Origin: Rhodococcus sp. W8901
GTDB lineage: Bacteria; Actinomycetota; Actinomycetes; Mycobacteriales; Mycobacteriaceae
Assembly: GCF_013348805.1 (NCBI RefSeq)
Contig: NZ_CP054690.1
Location: forward strand, 4,898,001-4,962,000
Direction of reading: 5' to 3'
Length of the DNA: 64,000 nt
Shown here in pieces: positions 18,301-31,285 of this stretch. The number at the start of each line of letters is the position of its first letter. The first letter of the stretch is position 1. Made by a program: the position numbers and the translations under genes. Below the pieces are notes generated by a model, which worked only from the letters and a program-made list of their open reading frames with translations, made no database searches and was not told the origin of the DNA.

Positions 18301-21300
18301 CTCCCAGACCGCGTAGTCGGCGTACTGCAGCGGCAGCGGATCCCAGCGGGGAGGGGCACCTGCGTGGCGGGCCCGGTACGCCTCTCTCAGGTCGGCGAGC
18401 AGCACCGCGACCGATGTGCCGTCGGCGGCCAGGTGGTCGATCGTCACCTCCAGGACGTGCCGGTCGGCGCCGTCCTCACGCAGGCGCACGTCCAGCGCTC
18501 CCGGTGGCTGATCGGACGCGGCACTCCTCAACGGCCGAGCGACGTCCTCCGCCGGCGCGACGATCGCGTGCGGCCCGTCAGCGTCGACGGCGAACGACGT
18601 CCGCAGGGACTCGTGCCGCACCAGGACGTCGGCGAGCGCGGCGTCCAATGCATCCACGTCGAGCGGCCCCCGGAACACCACACGAGCCGGCACCCGGTAC
18701 GCCTCCTCCCTGCTGATTCCGCGCAGTGCCCACATGCGGCTCTGGCTACGGCTCAGGGGAATCCGATCCGGCCGCGAGACGGCGACCGGGCCGGGGTCGA
18801 TCTCGGCGAACCGGCTCCGGTCCAATTCCGCGGCGAGTTCGGCGACGGTCGGGGCAGCGAAGAGCAACCGCAGCGGGACATCCGTATGGGTGGAAGCACG
18901 CAATTGTGCGACCACGCTGGTGGCCAGCAGCGAGTCGCCGCCGACGGAGAAGAAGTCGTCGGTCCGACCGACTCGGGCGCCGAGCGCGGCCGAGAAGGCG
19001 TCGGCGACGAGTTCCTCCGTCGTGGTTACCGGTCCGGTGGCCGAGTCGAGCACAGGTTCCGGCAACCGTTCGACGTCGATCTTCCCGTTCGCGGTGAGAG
19101 GGATCTCGGCGACGCCGACAACCGACGCGGGCACCATGTACGACGGCAGCGCCGCGGCCAGGTTGCGGCGCAGCTCGGTGACGTCGGCATCGGCGGGAAC
19201 GACGTACGAGACCAGGACCGGCGATCCCGTCGTCCCAACCCGTGCGACCGTCGCGGCGGTCGACACCGCCCCGCTCCGGGTGAGGACGGCGTCGATCTCC
19301 GCCGGTTCGATCCGGATCCCACGGATCTTCACCTGATGGTCGTTACGTCCGCAGAACTCCAGGACCGGTCCGCGCGCGCCGCTCACCCACCGAACGAGGT
19401 CACCGGTCCGGTACCAGCGTCGACCGTTCTCTCCCGCAACGAATCTCGCCGACGTTGTCACAGGTGCGCCCGCGTATCCGTGTGCGACGCGATCACCGGC
19501 CAGATACAGTTCGCCGGTCACCCCCGGCGGCACCGGCCGCAGTCGCACGTCGAGAACTACCGCGTCGATCCCTCGGGCGGGGCTGCCGATCACCGCCGGA
19601 TCCCCGGGACCGAGTGGGCCGGCGAAGGTCGCGAACACCGTCGATTCGGCGGGGCCGTAGCCGTTGTAGAGGCGGCATTCGGGCCCCCAATGCCGCACGA
19701 GATCCGGCATGACTCGCTCGCCGCCGAGCATCAGTGCCTCGAGGTCCGGCAGGTCCCGTGGACCCACCGTTGCGAGGACCGACGGTGTCATGCAGGCGTG
19801 GGTGATCCGCTCGCGTCGGAGCAGATCGGCCAGCCCGGAACCGCCGTAGGCCTCGACCGGCGCCACCACCAACGGCGCCCCTGCGGCGCCCGCAACCAAC
19901 ATCTCCAGCAGGGCCGCATCGAATCCCGGAGACGCCACGTGGAGCACACGCGACCGCGGACTTGCCGCGAACACGTCGCGCAGGTCGGCTGCCAGCGCGC
20001 CGAGGCCTCGGGACGTGAGCACTACTCCCTTCGGTCGCCCGGTCGAGCCCGAGGTGAACACGACGTACGCCGGCTGATCCGGAAGCACCTCGGGCAGTGG
20101 AACGTCGGTGTCGCCGACGGCCGCGACGTCGATCCACTGCGTGTCTCCGGGTAGCTCCGCCACGAGATCGGCCGCAGTGACACCGAGGCGCGCCCGGGAC
20201 TGCTCGAGCATCGCGGCGATCCGGTGGATCGGGTGAGTGGGATCGACCATCACCGGGGCGGCTCCGGTCCGGGAGATCGCCCACACCGCGAGCACCGACT
20301 CGAACGACCGCGGCAGCGCACATGCGACGGGTACCCCCGGCCCCGCGCCCCGGGCGCCCAGGGCTGCCGCCAGGCCCTCCGCGCGATCGACGAGATCGCG
20401 ATAGGAGACTTCGATGCCTGGCGCCACGACCGCTGCCCTGCTGCCGCCACGGCGGGCCCCGTCGGACAGCAGTGCCCACAGACCGACCGGCGTGCCGGCT
20501 TCCCCCGAGGCCGGCACCAGTGATGCCCGCTCGACATCGGTCAGCAGGTCGACGTCTCCGACCACCTTCGCGGGATCGTCCGTCACGGCGTCGAGGAACA
20601 TCTCGAACCGCTCGGCGAACGCGGTGACGGTGTCGTGATCGTAGAGATCACTCCGATAGGCGAATTCGAGTTCGAGGGCACCCGGGGTCTCGGTGACCGT
20701 CAACTGGAGATCGAACTGGACGGTGTCCTGCGCCGCGGGCTCGGCCGTGACCACCAGCCCCGAGAGGTCGATCCGCACCGTCTCGGGACGGCGCATCGAC
20801 AGCGCCACCTGAAACAGCGGATGGCGAGCGGAATCCCGGAGCGGGGCGAGCCGTTCGACGATCGTCTCGAACGGGGTGTCGGCGTGGGCGAACGCCTCGA
20901 CGTCGCGGCGCCGGACGTGTTCGAGCAAGCTCGCGAACGAACCGTCCCCGTCGACATCGGTCCGCAGGACCACCGTCGAGGCGAACATTCCGACCACGTC
21001 GTCGAATCTCGGATCTCCCCGGCCCGCCACCGCCGTACCGATCACGACGTCCGCGGAGCCGTTGTGCCGTGCCAGCACCGCGGCCAGAACCGCGTGCAGG
21101 ACCATGAAACTCGTCGCGCGATGTCGGCGAGCCGTGGCCACAACCCGGGTCGCCAGTTCGGTCCCCAGCCGCACCCCGACGGTGGCCGAACGCGTCGAGC
21201 TCGTGCCGGATCGCGGACGATCGTTCGGGAGGGTGCACTCCTCCGGGACACCGTCCAGTGCCGCCGACCAGTACTCCAGTCCGTCCTCGCCGGCCGAGGT

Positions 21301-24300
21301 CTGCCAACGGGCGTAGTCGATGTACTCGATGGCCGGGACCGGCAACTGCGGTACGTGCCCGGCTGCCCGGGACCGATACGCCTGCGCGAGGTCTCGAAGC
21401 AGGGGTGTGAGCGACCATTCGTCGGCGGCGATGTGGTGAACGACGACAGCCAGCGTGTGGCGGATGGGACCGGTCCGGTAGAGACGCGCGCGAATCGGCG
21501 GCTCGGTTGCCACGTCGAACGGCGCGGTCGCGAAGGCTCGAGCCGTGTCCGACAACATGTCCGGCGCAATCGCGACGGGACCGAGGTCGAGGTCGGGGAC
21601 GTCGAGCACCTGCTGGACCGGTCCGCTCGCGACGGTCGGATACACCGTGCGCAGGATCCGATGCCGTTCGATCACATCGTGGAGCGCGCACGCCAGCGCG
21701 TCCTCGACCAGTTCACCGTCGAAGTGCAGCAGGAACGGAAGGTTGTACATCGCGGAGTCCGGAGCAAAGTTCTGCTGGAACCAGAGTCGCCTTTGCGCGG
21801 GCGACAGCGGACCGGTCGTCGCTGCCGGCGTGGACGGCCGAGGACCTTCGCACCGTGCACCCCCACCCACCCGTTCCTCGACGACCAGGGCGAGTTCGGC
21901 CACCGTGGTCGCCTCGAACACGTCCCGCACTCCGACGTCGGCCCCGGTGATCGCAGCGAGTCGACCGGCGAGCCTGGTTGCCAGCAACGAGTTACCACCG
22001 AACTCGAAGAAGTCGTCGCCACGTCCCACTCGGTCGGCGCCGAGCAGTTCGCGGTAGACACCCGCAACGATTTCCTCGAACGGACCCCGTGGCCCGGTAG
22101 CTGTCTCCGCAGCAGGGGCGGGTACCGACGGTGTCGGCAGCGCCGCGAGATCGACCTTGCCGTTGGCACTCGACGGCAGGTGGTGGACCGCTACCACCAC
22201 CGCGGGAACCATGTAGTCCGGCAGGATCGTTCGCAATGCACGGATCACCGCGCGTGAGTCGATATCCGGGTCCTGCCGCCCGACTCGGGGCACCGCACCC
22301 ACCACGTACGCGACCAGCCGACCGTCCCGCACGTCGATCGCGGAATCGACGATCTCCGGGAGCCTGGACAGTGCCGCCCGGATCTCGCCTGGCTCGATGC
22401 GGTGACCGCGAATCTGGAGCTGACCGTCCGCCCGGCCCCGGTACTCGAGCATCCCGTCGTTGCGTAGCCGAGCCAGGTCACCCGTCCGATACCGGAGTTT
22501 GCCGTCGACATCCGCCACGAACCGGACGGCACTCAGACCCGCCCGTCCCCGGTAGCCGCGAGCGACCTGCGGTCCGGAGACGTACATCTCGCCGATCGCG
22601 CCGCGCGGCACCGGCCGGAGGAGCCGGTCGAGCAGTTGCACGCCGGTACCGGGCAGTGGAACACCGATCACACTTCGACCTGCCGGCGCCGATCGGACCT
22701 CCGTCCACGTGGCGTGCACGGTGGTCTCGGTGATGCCGAACATGTTGACCGCTCGAAGGTTCCGATGTCGCTCGAGCCAGCCACGAACGCGGTCCCCGTC
22801 CAGCGGCTCACCGCCGAAGATCAGCAGACGCAGCGACAGGTCCGCCGGGTCTCCGCTCACCTCGGCCAACTGGCCGAACGCGGTCGGCGTCTGGTTCAGC
22901 ACGGTCACCCGCTCAGCGACGAGCAGCTTCCGGAACTCCTCGGGGCTGCGGGCCACGAAGTGATCGACCACGACGACGCGTCCCCCGGTGGTCAACGGCC
23001 CCCAGATCTCCCACGCAGAGAAGTCGAAGGACGGCGAGTGGAACATCGTCCACACGTCGGAAGGACCGAAGCCCAACCCCGCGTATGTGTTGGTCAGGAG
23101 CGCGAGCACGTTCGCGTGGGTCACCGCGACACCCTTCGGTGTTCCGGTCGACCCGCTCGTGTAGATCACGTAGGCGGTGCGGTCGGGGTCGCATGCCACA
23201 TCGATACTTCCGCATCGATCCAGTTCGCTTGCTGCGAAGTCCATGTCGAGGGTGATCGAGCGCTCCGGGGCGGCGAACCCGTCGTGGCACACCACAAGCG
23301 CAGCCTGCGCCTGGCGGATCAGCGCGTTCAGGCGCTCGGGCGGCTGGGTGACGTCGAGTGGGAGGTAGGCCGCGCCCACGCGGACCGCGGCCAGCATCGC
23401 GACGATCAGGTCGGGTGAGCGGGGCAGCGCAATCGCGACGACGTCCTCCGCCCCGATTCCCTCGCGCACGAGGCGGCGGGCGAAGGCCCTCGAACGCGAG
23501 TCGAGGTCGGCGTAGGTCACGCGATCGTCACCGCATACGATCGCGATCGCATCTGGCGACTCGGCAGCCCGCTGTGCGAAGAGCTCCCCCAACGAGCCTG
23601 CCGCGGTGGTGATCCCGGGATGCGAATGGTCAGCGTCCGCGCCGAGCAGGGGGCGACGCGCGTCCATCGGACGTGCGCTCAGGTCGATCGAACCGACGAC
23701 GATCGTCGGATCGTCCGAGACCGCTTCCAAGATCCGAAGCAGCCACGGCGCCCACCTTGCTACGGACTCGTGGTCGAACAGTGCACGCGGGTACGTGAGG
23801 CTACCGTCGAGTCCCGCCGCCTCCCCCATGTCCGCGTCCCGCGCCCGCAGCCGGACCTCGAGATCGAACCGGGTTCGCTCACTGGACAGTTCACGGGTCG
23901 TCACCTGCAGACCGGGCAGCTCGACCTCGTCCGGCACGAAGTTCTCGTACGCGAGCATCACCTGGAAGAGCGGATGATGGGCGGTCGGGGGACGCCGCGT
24001 CAGGTGAGCGACGACTTCGTCGAACGGCAGGTCCGCATGGGCAAAGGCATCGATGTCGACGCGGCGGGTACGGGCGAGCAGATCGGCGAAGGACCGGTGC
24101 GGATCGACACGGGTTCGCAGGGTGACGGTTCCGACGAGCATTCCCACCACCTCGTCCAGGCGAGGATCGGTACGCCCGGAGACCGGCGCTCCGACACTGA
24201 TGTCGTCTGTACCGGCCAACTTGCCGAGCAGCACGGCCAGCGCCGCGTGCAGCACCATGAACAGGGTCGAGTCGTATTCGCGTGCGATCTTTTCCAACGC

Positions 24301-27300
24301 CGCCTGCAGGTTCGCCGGCACCTCGAACCGCACGGTGCCGGAAGTTGCAGTCTCGATCGGCCCGCCACGCGGCCGGTCGCTGGGCAACGCGAGGGGCGGT
24401 GCATCCGCGTCCAGAACAGATCGCCAGTAGGAGAGAACCCGATGCGCGCGACTCTCCGGGGCGGCGGGGTCACCGAGCACGGTCCGGTGCCAGCGGGCAT
24501 AGTCGGCGAACTGGATCTCGAGGGACGGCCAGTGGGGCGCCTGGCCTGCGCGGCGCGCGGTGTAGGAATGGGCCAGATCACGGGAGAGCAGCACCGCCGA
24601 CAACCCGTCCACCGCGATGTGGTGGGCCACCACGGCGAGCGTGTGATGGTTCCCGTCGAGTCGGTACAACTGCAGGCGCACTGGATGTTCCATCGCGAGG
24701 TCGAACTCCGACGAGGCGAGCGCGTCCAGTTCCGATTCACACCCGCCCGGAGTGTCGACGACCGCCGGGACGGGCGCCGGGGCCTCCACGATCTGTACCG
24801 GGCCGTCGCCGTTGTCGGAGATCACGGTCCGTAGAGCCGGGTGCCGCTCCAGCACATCGCCGATGGCCCGGCGCAGAGCGACCGTGTCGAGGTCGCCCTC
24901 GAAGTCCAATGCGAATGCGATGTTGTCACTACCGGACCGGTCGACGCGGTTCAGCAGCCACATCCTCTGCTGCGCGGGGGCCAGCGGCGCGGGTCCCGAC
25001 GACGCCGGCGCCGTCGGGAACTCCGGCAGATCGTCCCGGCCCCACAGAGTGGCCGCAAGTTCTGCGACAGTGGGATTCTCGAAAACATCGCGGACATCTA
25101 CCTGCTTGCCGAGTACGCTGCCGAGGCGTGCGACCAGTCGAGTGGCCGACAGGGAGTCGCCCCCAAGTGCAAAGAAGTCCGTGTCCCGGCCCACTGCTTC
25201 GGCCGAGAGAACCTCCTGCACAACACGGCCGACCATCTCCTCCGCCGGCCCGCGGAGGCCCGTGTCGGACGTCGACGGACGGGCGGGACTCGGCAACGCG
25301 GACCGGTCGATCTTTCCGGCCGTCGTGAGCGGCACTGCGTCGAGGACTTGGACGATGCCCGGCACCATGTGCCGCGGCAGTCGGTCGGCGGCGTATCGGC
25401 GCACCTGTTCGGTGTCGATGAGGCCGGAGCCGTGCACGTAGGCGACGACGATTCCCTCATGCAGGGCAACGACAGCGGCTTCCACGTCGGAATGCCCGGC
25501 AATCGCGGTCTCGATCTCACCCAATTCGACACGGATACCACGGATCTGGACCTGATCATCGAGACGTCCCACGAACTCGAGTTGCCCGTCCGGACGCCGC
25601 CGGACCAGATCGCCGGTGCGGTACATCCGGCCGGGGCCGAACACCGAGGCCACGAAACGTTCCGCGGTCCGAGCGGGCTGCCCCAGGTATCCGCGAGCGA
25701 GTCCCGGACCGGACAGGTACAGCTCACCGACCACACCGACAGCAACCGCTCGCAACCCACGATCCAACACCGCTGCCGTCATTCCATCGATCGGCGCGCC
25801 GATCGGGGTGGAACCGCCGTTGTCGTCGAGTCGACCGATGGTCGCGACCACGGTCACCTCGGTGGGACCGTAGAGATTCAGAAGGGTCCGACCCGCGCCC
25901 CACCGGACGGCGACGTCCGCGGCGCACGCCTCTCCGCCGAGCCCGACCACACGTAGTTGGTCGAGTCCTTCGGGCGGGATACCCGACGCGACGGAGGGAG
26001 TGGTGAACCAGTGCGTGATGCGTTGCGACTCGAGAACTTCCGCCAGTGCGGGGCCGCCGAATGCTCCCGGCGGCAGGAGCACGACGGTCGCCCGGGTCCC
26101 GAACCCCAGCAGATACTCGAGGACGGATGCGTCGAACGACGGCGATGCACCGATCAACACCCGGGAGTTCTCGGTCACGGCGAACTCCCGGCGCAGCGCC
26201 GACGCGAGCGGCGCCAGGCCGCGGTGCGTCACGACGACACCCTTGGGCGCACCCGTCGTCCCCGAGGTGTAGATCGCGTACGCCGGATTGTCCGGATGCG
26301 GGGGAACGAACCGGTACTCGCTGTTCGACGGTGCGACCGAGTTGTCCGCCTGGGGATCGATCCGCGTGACCCATTGCGGCAGAACCGCACTCCGATCGGC
26401 AACAACGAATCGTGTACCCGCGTCCGCGAGGATTGCCTCGATGCGTCGCCGCGGCTGGGCCGGGTCGACAGGTACGAACGCCGCACCGGTCCGAGCGACG
26501 GCCAACACGGCGGTCATCGCGTCGATCGAGCGTGGCAGGAGGACGCCGACGAAGTCCTCGGGACCGACACCGAGCCGCGCGAGACGGCGTGCCAGTGCCT
26601 CCGCCGCCGGACCGATGTCGACGAGGTTGCCCTCCTCGTCACAGATCCGGGTCGGACCTCCGAGCACCTCGCGCAACGTGGCAACGGCGTAGTTCGACGG
26701 CCCCCGGTCGACGGGCCCCGCGGGAAGCAGGTCGGCAATCCGCGCCGTCGGGTCCGCCACCGCAGACTCGAGCACTTCACGCAACAGCGCCGCCCACCCG
26801 CGGACGGTTCCGCCGTCCAGGATGCTCTCGTCGTAGGTGAGGCACAGTTCCACCTCGGTGCCCGGCCGCTCCCGGATGGCGACTTCAAGGTCGAATCGCG
26901 CGTCGGTCCCTGTCAGTTCGCGTCCGACGAAGTTCAGATCCGACACCCGCATCACCGGATCGTCGAAGTGCTCGTAGGTGAGCACCGCCTGAAACGCAAC
27001 GCCCGCGCCCAGACGCTCCTGCACGCTGTCGAACGGAGTCGCGCTGTGCACGAATGCCTCGATGTCGTCGGCGCGGACCGCGTCGAGCAATCGGTCGAAG
27101 GTCTCCTCGGGAGTGACCTGGGCACGCAACGCGATCGTGCCGACGAACATGCCGACCAGCGCGTCCAGGGCGGGATCTCCACGTCCCGCGTCCACGGTTC
27201 CGACCACGGTGTCGCGGGATCCGGTCAGAGCCGACAGGACCACGGCAAGGGCGGCGTGCACGAGCATGAAGACGGTCGTGTCGTGCTGTCGGGCTGTGCG

Positions 27301-30300
27301 GTGGAGAGCGTTTCGCACCTCGGCGCCGAGCGTAGTGGTGATGCGTCCGGCAGGGCCGGCCAGCGGGCCCCGGGTCCGGTCGAGGGGAAGGCCCGGAACG
27401 TCCGCGGCACCGGCCAGCGCCGACGTCCAGTGGTCGAGGTCGTCGTCCCGGACGCCGGAGTCGAGCACAGTCTGATGCCACTGCGCATAGTCCGTGTATG
27501 TGACCGGCAGAGGCGCCCATGCCGGCTCCTCGCCCGCCGCCCGTGCACGGTAAGCGCTCACCAGGTCGTTCACCAGGGGCCCGAAGGACAGACCGTCGAG
27601 GGCGATGTGGTGAGCCACGACGACGAGTACGTGATGATCGGCGTCGAATCGCTGGAGCCTGAATCGGACCGGCACGTCCGACGCGAGCGAGAACGGTCGG
27701 CTGACGAATTCTGCTGCATCGCTATCGGACTCGGCTCTTGACGTGACGTCGACGACGGTCGGAACCGTGAACGCCCCCTCGACAGGCAACACGTGCCGCT
27801 CCGGCCCGAGGTCACCGTCGTGGATCACCGTACGCAGCGGGGCGTGCCGAACCATCACGTCCCGTAGAGCCGAGGTGAGGGCATCACCTGACAGCGGTCC
27901 GCGCATCTCCACCGCGAACGGCACGTGATAGGCGGTACTGTCGCGTCGAGTCTGCGCATGTAGCCACAGCCGCCGCTGAGCGGGCGCGAGCGAGTTCGAC
28001 TCCGTCGCACCCCCGACCAGCGCGGTCCGCTCGTCGACGCCGACCACCGACCCCGCCAGCCCGGCCACCGTGCGCTGCTCGAAGACGTCCTTGACGGTGA
28101 TCCGTCGACCGGTCGCGGATGCGAGGCGGCCGGCGAGCTGGGTGGCATCGAGCGAATTGCCGCCGAGCACAAAGAAGTCGGCGGATGCATCCCGAACCTC
28201 GGCGCCGAGCACCTCCCCCATCGCATCGGCGATCAACGCCTCGAGCGGGCCGTGTACCGCGCGCGTGTCGCCGTCCTCTGCGGGCGGCGTCATCGCGGCC
28301 AATGCCGCGCGGTCGATCTTGCCGCCCGGCGTGAGCGGCAGGAACTCGACGACGAGGATCCTGTCGGGAACCATGTGGCGCGGGAGTCGAGCCGTCAGCC
28401 ACTTGTGCAGGTCCCTCGCCGTCGGGGAGCGGCCCGATACGTAGGAGTGCAGCCGACCGTCACGTTGTACCGTCGCGACGCCGTCGACGTCGGGGTGTGT
28501 CACGAGCGCGGCATCCACGTCACCCGGCTCGACGCGGATGCCGCGGATCTGGATCTGGTTGTCGGCTCGGCCGACGAATTCGAGTTGACCGTCGACACCC
28601 CAACGCACCAGGTCGCCGGTTCGATACATCCGGTCGCCCCCGAAGACCGAGGCGACGAAGCGCTCGGCGGTGAGCCCCGGACGGGCACCGTACCCCCGTG
28701 CCAGGGCAGGACCGATCACATAGAGCTCGCCGACGACGCCCGGCGGCACCACCCGGAGTCGCCGGTCGAGCACCACCAGCGACGTTCCGTCGACAGGACG
28801 CCCGATCGGCACGGACGGCAACCGCGTGAGGATCTCGGGATCGAGTTCTCCGCTGACCGACGCGAGGATCGTCGTCTCGGTGGGGCCGTACGCATTGATC
28901 ATCGTGCGGCCCTCTGCCCACCGACGTGCGACGGGAATCGGGAGCGCCTCACCGCCGGCGTCCAACATTCGCAGGTGCGGCAGCCCCACGCTGGACGTGG
29001 CCGCCAGCACGGCCGGTGCCGAAACCAGATGGGTGACGGCGCGGTCCCCCATCAGACGCGTGAGAGCCTCACCCGCAACGGTATCCGGATCGGCCACGAC
29101 CAGGACAGCACCGGCGTCCGCAGCCGTCAGGATCTCCTGGATGGACGCATCGAACGTGGGAGACGCGATGTGCAGGACACGAGAGTCCTCCGTGACGGCG
29201 TATCGCGAACGGAGCGTCGAGAGCAGTCCGGCGATCCCGCGGTGGGAGACCACCACGGGCTTCGGACGTCCGGTCGAGCCGGAGGTATGAACGATCCACG
29301 CCGGATTGTCCGGCCGCAGAGGCCGGACGCGATCCGCGTCCGTGACCGGTTCGGTCGACCAGTCGTCGGCCGCGATATCGACGCGGATCACCTCGGGCGG
29401 CAACGCGACATCCTGCTCGGCGAAGACAACCTCGATGCCATCGAGGTGTTGCGTCAGGCGCAGCGACGGAAGATCCGGGTCGACCGGTACGTACGCAGCA
29501 CCGGTCTTCGCCACTGCCCACAGCGCGAGTACCGAGGCGGGGGATCGGGGAAGTGCAACCGCGACGGCACCTTCCGGACCGCAGCCCAGCGAGATCAACC
29601 GCCGAGCGAGCGCCGACGAGCGGGCGTCGAGGTCCCGATACGTGAGTGTGGTGTCACCGCTGACGAGGGCGGCTTCCGCGCTCGCGGCGTGACGGGTGAG
29701 CGCCTCGGGGAGCAAGGTGATCTCAGCACCGATGTCGGCGCCGCGGACAGGGTCGACGGGCGCCGACTCTCCAGGTCGCCCGAGGGGAAGGTCACCCACC
29801 CGTCGGTGCCCAGAGGAGACGAACTCCCCCGCGAAATCGAGGAACCGGGAATGGTGTCGCTCCAGTGAATCCTGCGAGTAGCGCGCTGGATTGGCCTCGA
29901 GATCCACTCGGGTCGCGCGATCGCCCGACCCTGGATACACGGTCAGCGACAGGTCGTCGACAGGCCCGGTCGAGAGAATATGCAGTTCACCTTCGGCCTC
30001 GCCGAACACCGAGTGCCGAGGGAACTGCATGATGTTCACGACCGGTCCGAACACCCCGCCCAACCCGGCCCCGTGGACCGCGGAGTCCGGCATCTCATCC
30101 AGCATCGCGTCGTAGCGGAAGCGCTGATGCCGCAAAGCACCGGTGATCTCCAACTGGACTCGTCGGATCAGGTCCTCGACGGTGCCCTCAGGATCGACGA
30201 ACACCCGCAGCGGCACGACGTTCGAGACCGATCCTGCTGACCGGCGCAGCAAAGCGGTGGTACGGGCAGAGACCGGCAGGCTGAGAGCGATGTCATCGAC

Positions 30301-31077
30301 GCCCGTCACCCGCGACACGTACGCGGCAAACGACGCAACGAGCGTGGGGACTTCCGGCACGGGTGCGGAATCCGCGTGGTCCAGCGCCTCGAGAAAGCGT
30401 TCCGGAAGAACACCGGCTGTGCGCAGCGCAGGTGTTGACAACGTCCCCACCCGGTCGGCCAGTGACACGACCTGCGGCAGCGCCGCCAGTCGCTCACGCC
30501 AGTACTCGCGGTCGAGTTCCTCGCGCCGGCTCCCGGAGTAGGCCTCGACACTCCTGTACAGCTCTTCGACCGGCGCGCAGGCACATTGCGGCGGCTCCAC
30601 ACCGCTGACCATCGCGGTGTAGAGCTCGGAGATGCGCTTGGTCAGGACTTGCGCGGCCGAGCCGTCCATCACGAGGTGGTGTGCGAAACAGTGCAGATAA
30701 TGCCGGTCGTTTCCCAGCCGGATGAGCGTCATCTCCGCAAGCCGATCCGAGAACGGGTCGATCGGTCGGGACGTTCGGTCGGTCATCCACTCGATTGCCG
30801 CAGTGTGAGGATCGTCCGCACCACCGAGATCCAGAAACCTCGGCGCGTCATCGATGTCCAGGACAGGCCGCTGGTGCGGTTCACCGTCTACGTCGACGAG
30901 AACAACCGTGCCGGATTCGATGTCGCGGGCGGCACGGTCGCATGCGGCCAGGAAGGCCGGGCGATCGAGCGGCCCACGCAGATCCAGATACTGCGCGACT
31001 GTCAGGGCAGTGTCGGGCGTCAGCTGTTGAGCGAACAGAAGCGCTCTCTGTGATGGCGCAAGCGGAAACGAACGCAA
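12304..31077 (-). CDS. six-module non-ribosomal peptide synthetase with terminal thioesterase
   Basis: A single 6257-residue protein with the layout (C-A-T)x6-TE and no epimerisation or methylation domains. Carrier serines are at about 975, 1975, 3030, 4049, 4994 and 5987 (GGNSL, GGDSL, GGNSL, GGDSL, GGHSL, GGTSM). The TE nucleophile is Ser6114 in GWSLGG. Condensation motifs are HHLVMDG, HHIALDG, HHIAVDG, HHIAADE, DHLAADG and HHIALDG. Because the protein begins with a C domain, the first residue may be N-acylated or received from a partner. By-eye specificity codes are: A1 DAQVDGAILK, A2 DALFGGLVVK, A3 DFWNIGMVHK, A4 DALCMGGVFK, A5 DALLAGAVVK, A6 DAFNVAGVGK. Only A3 matches a known code exactly (Thr). 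The start is TTG 31077, preceded by a strong AAGAGGGGG seven bases upstream. No MbtH-like gene is in the window. The product should be a hexapeptide. Confidence 0.95.
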   Translation of the reverse strand: MRSFPLAPSQRALLFAQQLTPDTALTVAQYLDLRGPLDRPAFLAACDRAARDIESGTVVLVDVDGEPHQRPVLDIDDAPRFLDLGGADDPHTAAIEWMTDRTSRPIDPFSDRLAEMTLIRLGNDRHYLHCFAHHLVMDGSAAQVLTKRISELYTAMVSGVEPPQCACAPVEELYRSVEAYSGSRREELDREYWRERLAALPQVVSLADRVGTLSTPALRTAGVLPERFLEALDHADSAPVPEVPTLVASFAAYVSRVTGVDDIALSLPVSARTTALLRRSAGSVSNVVPLRVFVDPEGTVEDLIRRVQLEITGALRHQRFRYDAMLDEMPDSAVHGAGLGGVFGPVVNIMQFPRHSVFGEAEGELHILSTGPVDDLSLTVYPGSGDRATRVDLEANPARYSQDSLERHHSRFLDFAGEFVSSGHRRVGDLPLGRPGESAPVDPVRGADIGAEITLLPEALTRHAASAEAALVSGDTTLTYRDLDARSSALARRLISLGCGPEGAVAVALPRSPASVLALWAVAKTGAAYVPVDPDLPSLRLTQHLDGIEVVFAEQDVALPPEVIRVDIAADDWSTEPVTDADRVRPLRPDNPAWIVHTSGSTGRPKPVVVSHRGIAGLLSTLRSRYAVTEDSRVLHIASPTFDASIQEILTAADAGAVLVVADPDTVAGEALTRLMGDRAVTHLVSAPAVLAATSSVGLPHLRMLDAGGEALPIPVARRWAEGRTMINAYGPTETTILASVSGELDPEILTRLPSVPIGRPVDGTSLVVLDRRLRVVPPGVVGELYVIGPALARGYGARPGLTAERFVASVFGGDRMYRTGDLVRWGVDGQLEFVGRADNQIQIRGIRVEPGDVDAALVTHPDVDGVATVQRDGRLHSYVSGRSPTARDLHKWLTARLPRHMVPDRILVVEFLPLTPGGKIDRAALAAMTPPAEDGDTRAVHGPLEALIADAMGEVLGAEVRDASADFFVLGGNSLDATQLAGRLASATGRRITVKDVFEQRTVAGLAGSVVGVDERTALVGGATESNSLAPAQRRLWLHAQTRRDSTAYHVPFAVEMRGPLSGDALTSALRDVMVRHAPLRTVIHDGDLGPERHVLPVEGAFTVPTVVDVTSRAESDSDAAEFVSRPFSLASDVPVRFRLQRFDADHHVLVVVAHHIALDGLSFGPLVNDLVSAYRARAAGEEPAWAPLPVTYTDYAQWHQTVLDSGVRDDDLDHWTSALAGAADVPGLPLDRTRGPLAGPAGRITTTLGAEVRNALHRTARQHDTTVFMLVHAALAVVLSALTGSRDTVVGTVDAGRGDPALDALVGMFVGTIALRAQVTPEETFDRLLDAVRADDIEAFVHSATPFDSVQERLGAGVAFQAVLTYEHFDDPVMRVSDLNFVGRELTGTDARFDLEVAIRERPGTEVELCLTYDESILDGGTVRGWAALLREVLESAVADPTARIADLLPAGPVDRGPSNYAVATLREVLGGPTRICDEEGNLVDIGPAAEALARRLARLGVGPEDFVGVLLPRSIDAMTAVLAVARTGAAFVPVDPAQPRRRIEAILADAGTRFVVADRSAVLPQWVTRIDPQADNSVAPSNSEYRFVPPHPDNPAYAIYTSGTTGAPKGVVVTHRGLAPLASALRREFAVTENSRVLIGASPSFDASVLEYLLGFGTRATVVLLPPGAFGGPALAEVLESQRITHWFTTPSVASGIPPEGLDQLRVVGLGGEACAADVAVRWGAGRTLLNLYGPTEVTVVATIGRLDDNGGSTPIGAPIDGMTAAVLDRGLRAVAVGVVGELYLSGPGLARGYLGQPARTAERFVASVFGPGRMYRTGDLVRRRPDGQLEFVGRLDDQVQIRGIRVELGEIETAIAGHSDVEAAVVALHEGIVVAYVHGSGLIDTEQVRRYAADRLPRHMVPGIVQVLDAVPLTTAGKIDRSALPSPARPSTSDTGLRGPAEEMVGRVVQEVLSAEAVGRDTDFFALGGDSLSATRLVARLGSVLGKQVDVRDVFENPTVAELAATLWGRDDLPEFPTAPASSGPAPLAPAQQRMWLLNRVDRSGSDNIAFALDFEGDLDTVALRRAIGDVLERHPALRTVISDNGDGPVQIVEAPAPVPAVVDTPGGCESELDALASSEFDLAMEHPVRLQLYRLDGNHHTLAVVAHHIAVDGLSAVLLSRDLAHSYTARRAGQAPHWPSLEIQFADYARWHRTVLGDPAAPESRAHRVLSYWRSVLDADAPPLALPSDRPRGGPIETATSGTVRFEVPANLQAALEKIAREYDSTLFMVLHAALAVLLGKLAGTDDISVGAPVSGRTDPRLDEVVGMLVGTVTLRTRVDPHRSFADLLARTRRVDIDAFAHADLPFDEVVAHLTRRPPTAHHPLFQVMLAYENFVPDEVELPGLQVTTRELSSERTRFDLEVRLRARDADMGEAAGLDGSLTYPRALFDHESVARWAPWLLRILEAVSDDPTIVVGSIDLSARPMDARRPLLGADADHSHPGITTAAGSLGELFAQRAAESPDAIAIVCGDDRVTYADLDSRSRAFARRLVREGIGAEDVVAIALPRSPDLIVAMLAAVRVGAAYLPLDVTQPPERLNALIRQAQAALVVCHDGFAAPERSITLDMDFAASELDRCGSIDVACDPDRTAYVIYTSGSTGTPKGVAVTHANVLALLTNTYAGLGFGPSDVWTMFHSPSFDFSAWEIWGPLTTGGRVVVVDHFVARSPEEFRKLLVAERVTVLNQTPTAFGQLAEVSGDPADLSLRLLIFGGEPLDGDRVRGWLERHRNLRAVNMFGITETTVHATWTEVRSAPAGRSVIGVPLPGTGVQLLDRLLRPVPRGAIGEMYVSGPQVARGYRGRAGLSAVRFVADVDGKLRYRTGDLARLRNDGMLEYRGRADGQLQIRGHRIEPGEIRAALSRLPEIVDSAIDVRDGRLVAYVVGAVPRVGRQDPDIDSRAVIRALRTILPDYMVPAVVVAVHHLPSSANGKVDLAALPTPSVPAPAAETATGPRGPFEEIVAGVYRELLGADRVGRGDDFFEFGGNSLLATRLAGRLAAITGADVGVRDVFEATTVAELALVVEERVGGGARCEGPRPSTPAATTGPLSPAQRRLWFQQNFAPDSAMYNLPFLLHFDGELVEDALACALHDVIERHRILRTVYPTVASGPVQQVLDVPDLDLGPVAIAPDMLSDTARAFATAPFDVATEPPIRARLYRTGPIRHTLAVVVHHIAADEWSLTPLLRDLAQAYRSRAAGHVPQLPVPAIEYIDYARWQTSAGEDGLEYWSAALDGVPEECTLPNDRPRSGTSSTRSATVGVRLGTELATRVVATARRHRATSFMVLHAVLAAVLARHNGSADVVIGTAVAGRGDPRFDDVVGMFASTVVLRTDVDGDGSFASLLEHVRRRDVEAFAHADTPFETIVERLAPLRDSARHPLFQVALSMRRPETVRIDLSGLVVTAEPAAQDTVQFDLQLTVTETPGALELEFAYRSDLYDHDTVTAFAERFEMFLDAVTDDPAKVVGDVDLLTDVERASLVPASGEAGTPVGLWALLSDGARRGGSRAAVVAPGIEVSYRDLVDRAEGLAAALGARGAGPGVPVACALPRSFESVLAVWAISRTGAAPVMVDPTHPIHRIAAMLEQSRARLGVTAADLVAELPGDTQWIDVAAVGDTDVPLPEVLPDQPAYVVFTSGSTGRPKGVVLTSRGLGALAADLRDVFAASPRSRVLHVASPGFDAALLEMLVAGAAGAPLVVAPVEAYGGSGLADLLRRERITHACMTPSVLATVGPRDLPDLEALMLGGERVMPDLVRHWGPECRLYNGYGPAESTVFATFAGPLGPGDPAVIGSPARGIDAVVLDVRLRPVPPGVTGELYLAGDRVAHGYAGAPVTTSARFVAGENGRRWYRTGDLVRWVSGARGPVLEFCGRNDHQVKIRGIRIEPAEIDAVLTRSGAVSTAATVARVGTTGSPVLVSYVVPADADVTELRRNLAAALPSYMVPASVVGVAEIPLTANGKIDVERLPEPVLDSATGPVTTTEELVADAFSAALGARVGRTDDFFSVGGDSLLATSVVAQLRASTHTDVPLRLLFAAPTVAELAAELDRSRFAEIDPGPVAVSRPDRIPLSRSQSRMWALRGISREEAYRVPARVVFRGPLDVDALDAALADVLVRHESLRTSFAVDADGPHAIVAPAEDVARPLRSAASDQPPGALDVRLREDGADRHVLEVTIDHLAADGTSVAVLLADLREAYRARHAGAPPRWDPLPLQYADYAVWERARVTDGADLGFWQRELDGFDPVVLPIEAGSAAPGTGATVEFALDEDTARAITELATAHHATEFMVVHAALAALLSRLCGGADVGVVAVVAGRRYPQLDSLVGLFVDTVVLRTRVESDMPFGALLAQARDTDVAAFDRAAVPIEEVLTAAGARMPQVALAFQDFTPPIVRIGDLEIESHELTEDAAKFDLQFTLSRSGAAGFHGTLVYDASKFGAETARSLVDQLVRALTGAATRPDVTVQDLPIAVTDVVHGCAADAPRTLAGLLRSTAAAHPDCVAVVDGSAAVTYRELDEQSNELARRLIEDHGVGPEDVVALDPERSLGRLRMLWAVTKTGAAFGPTDACVAAPVPAPRQSQSVDSPAYVISTSGSTGEPKLVAVTHRGLAALASAARGRYRVGPGDRVLHGYNPAFDAAVLEILLAHTSGATLVVAPPDVYAGPALHGLLRQHRVTHFLSTPSVLATIRSDDLDDLRVVASGGESLPAEIADRWRAGRTMLDAYGPTECTVVATLGEVDGRTGIGTPIPGTSVAVLDTRLRPVAVGGVGELYLAGGGLARGYLGAQALTAASFVASVFGPGRMYRTGDRVQVLADGRMVFLGRVDRQVKVRGVRVEPEQVEAALMRCSGVRHAAVVVRGPVLVAFVAGACIDAAAVLARIAGELPPGLVPSRLHVLDSLPTTPNGKLDHAALSTMADSLAATTSDRSLTSTEVLVAAVVRDVLGHDVDIDTGFFALGGHSLGAVEVAARLADALHRDVPPRAVLESVTLAALAGLLDLSELDVRPPLTAAGPEPAPMAPAQRRLWMLHRADPASYVMPITLRLNGSLVADALGAALADVVERHEPLRTVYPDEHTQRVLSADRFVIDYTVASVDPDDVDHRVRELVERPLDLVEQAALRAGLFQVDDTEWVLAIAVHHIALDGASAVPLLRDLECAYVARLAGTAPPWTPLPLRYSDFAHWQTKMLGDVRDPDTVGGRQLAYWAHTLAGAPDTPLDLPTDRPRPDVPTHRGGVVHAEIGPDLHAAVTDLARTHGVSAFMVLHAALAALLARLGGRDDVTVGTVVAGRTDARLAPLVGMFVGTLALRTRVDPTEPFADLVRRVRDVDLAALAHGDVPFDDVVACIAPTRTAAHHPIFQVLLAHSTATPELPSLPDVEVADLAAGAPTAQFDLAWDVVESPDGSGIDVRLVFATDLFDSRTADMLLTSWVRLLAHATADAATPVGDLELALDPSVADGSSAPVARTLREILAGSVRTYPDRIALRAGDRQWTYAQLDVAAAQRADLLQAEGVRAGDVVPIRAVRGPDWVLDVWAITRIGAAWVPVDPKLPDDRRRRVLDSARGSTDGSLAYLLYTSGTTGEPKGVAVTHEGLSALVDLQADRLLVTHESVVLQAASPIFDASVFELLAAHAHGATLVCAPEFAYAGADLQAVVEDEAVTHLNLTPTVLATLEPAGFTRSLTVVSAGERLPVPLAHGWSRHHLCNGYGPTECTVGVTCSDVLGTGAVNIGAPLAGARLRVLDGRLHPVPVGVVGELYVGGTGLAQGYHRLPGTSAGRFVADPFGAPGARIYRTGDLVRLRSDGTLEYIGRGDDQVQINGVRVEPAEIDTALLAHPAVVAAVTLPRCRPTGETVLVSYVSTRRGGTLEPRFLRAHLERVLPRHLLPAAVTVIAEMPVSAGGKIDRSALPEPVFDDGYVSGAEPEGIIERRVAAEMADVIGLSGAPRDRSFFELGGTSMGAVRLVTRLRERYGYDVALAALFADPTVAGTARQIESGSEDPDPLATLVRLNRPENPDAAPLFCVHPVSGLAWCYAGLAEELRDRPLYGLQATNESVDSLEGLARRYIEQVRAVQPQGPYHLLGWSLGGNIAHEMAVQLRAAGEEVAALVLLDSLPPESVPSNAAVDAVGAIDDVPGLDPGVVQHVVRTGAALEAAARGHRSGAFDGDVVLFVAAHESEERGNLRGLWSPYVRGDVTEHSVPCAHAEMTSTDSLRRVAHLLAELDGGAP

Positions 31078-31285
31078 GCGCGCACCCCCTCTTATCCGGC
31101 AGGTATCCCGACAGCTCCACCGCTGGCACGCAAGCGCGCTCGAGCGGAACCCACCCGATCCAACCTGCCTGGATCGGGTAGGAATAACTTACTGTGCGAG
31201 TGCACCATTCACCAGTTGAACGCCCGACCAATTCTCGATCCGGGTTAGCCTGCCCAGAGCATGCCGACCGAAGGGGGTCCACCAC
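31078..31285. promoter_or_regulatory. divergent NRPS / DUF4012 control region
   Basis: A 208-bp gap between divergent genes. It has a perfect palindrome ACCCGATCCA (31153-31162) with TGGATCGGGT (31170-31179) around a 7-base centre, suitable as an operator or hairpin. A 12-bp direct repeat ACGCAAGCGCGC occurs at 31072-31083, over the NRPS start codon, and again at 31128-31139. AAGGGGG (31271-31277) is the likely ribosome-binding site of the DUF4012 gene. The bound regulator is unknown. Confidence 0.5.

Noticed and set aside
12289-31053. Many 200-680-residue open frames antisense to the NRPS
   Set aside because: They are codon-bias shadows: Arg/His/Asp-rich, no domains, and the NRPS frame is continuous with ordered domains.
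12304-31077. Siderophore synthetase
   Set aside because: No hydroxamate or catecholate genes, transporter, reductase or iron-box sequence next to it; only envelope-polymer genes surround it.
12304-31077. Epimerisation domains in the NRPS
   Set aside because: Spacing between consecutive carrier serines (about 950-1055 residues) only allows C-A-T per module; no extra 430-residue domain fits.
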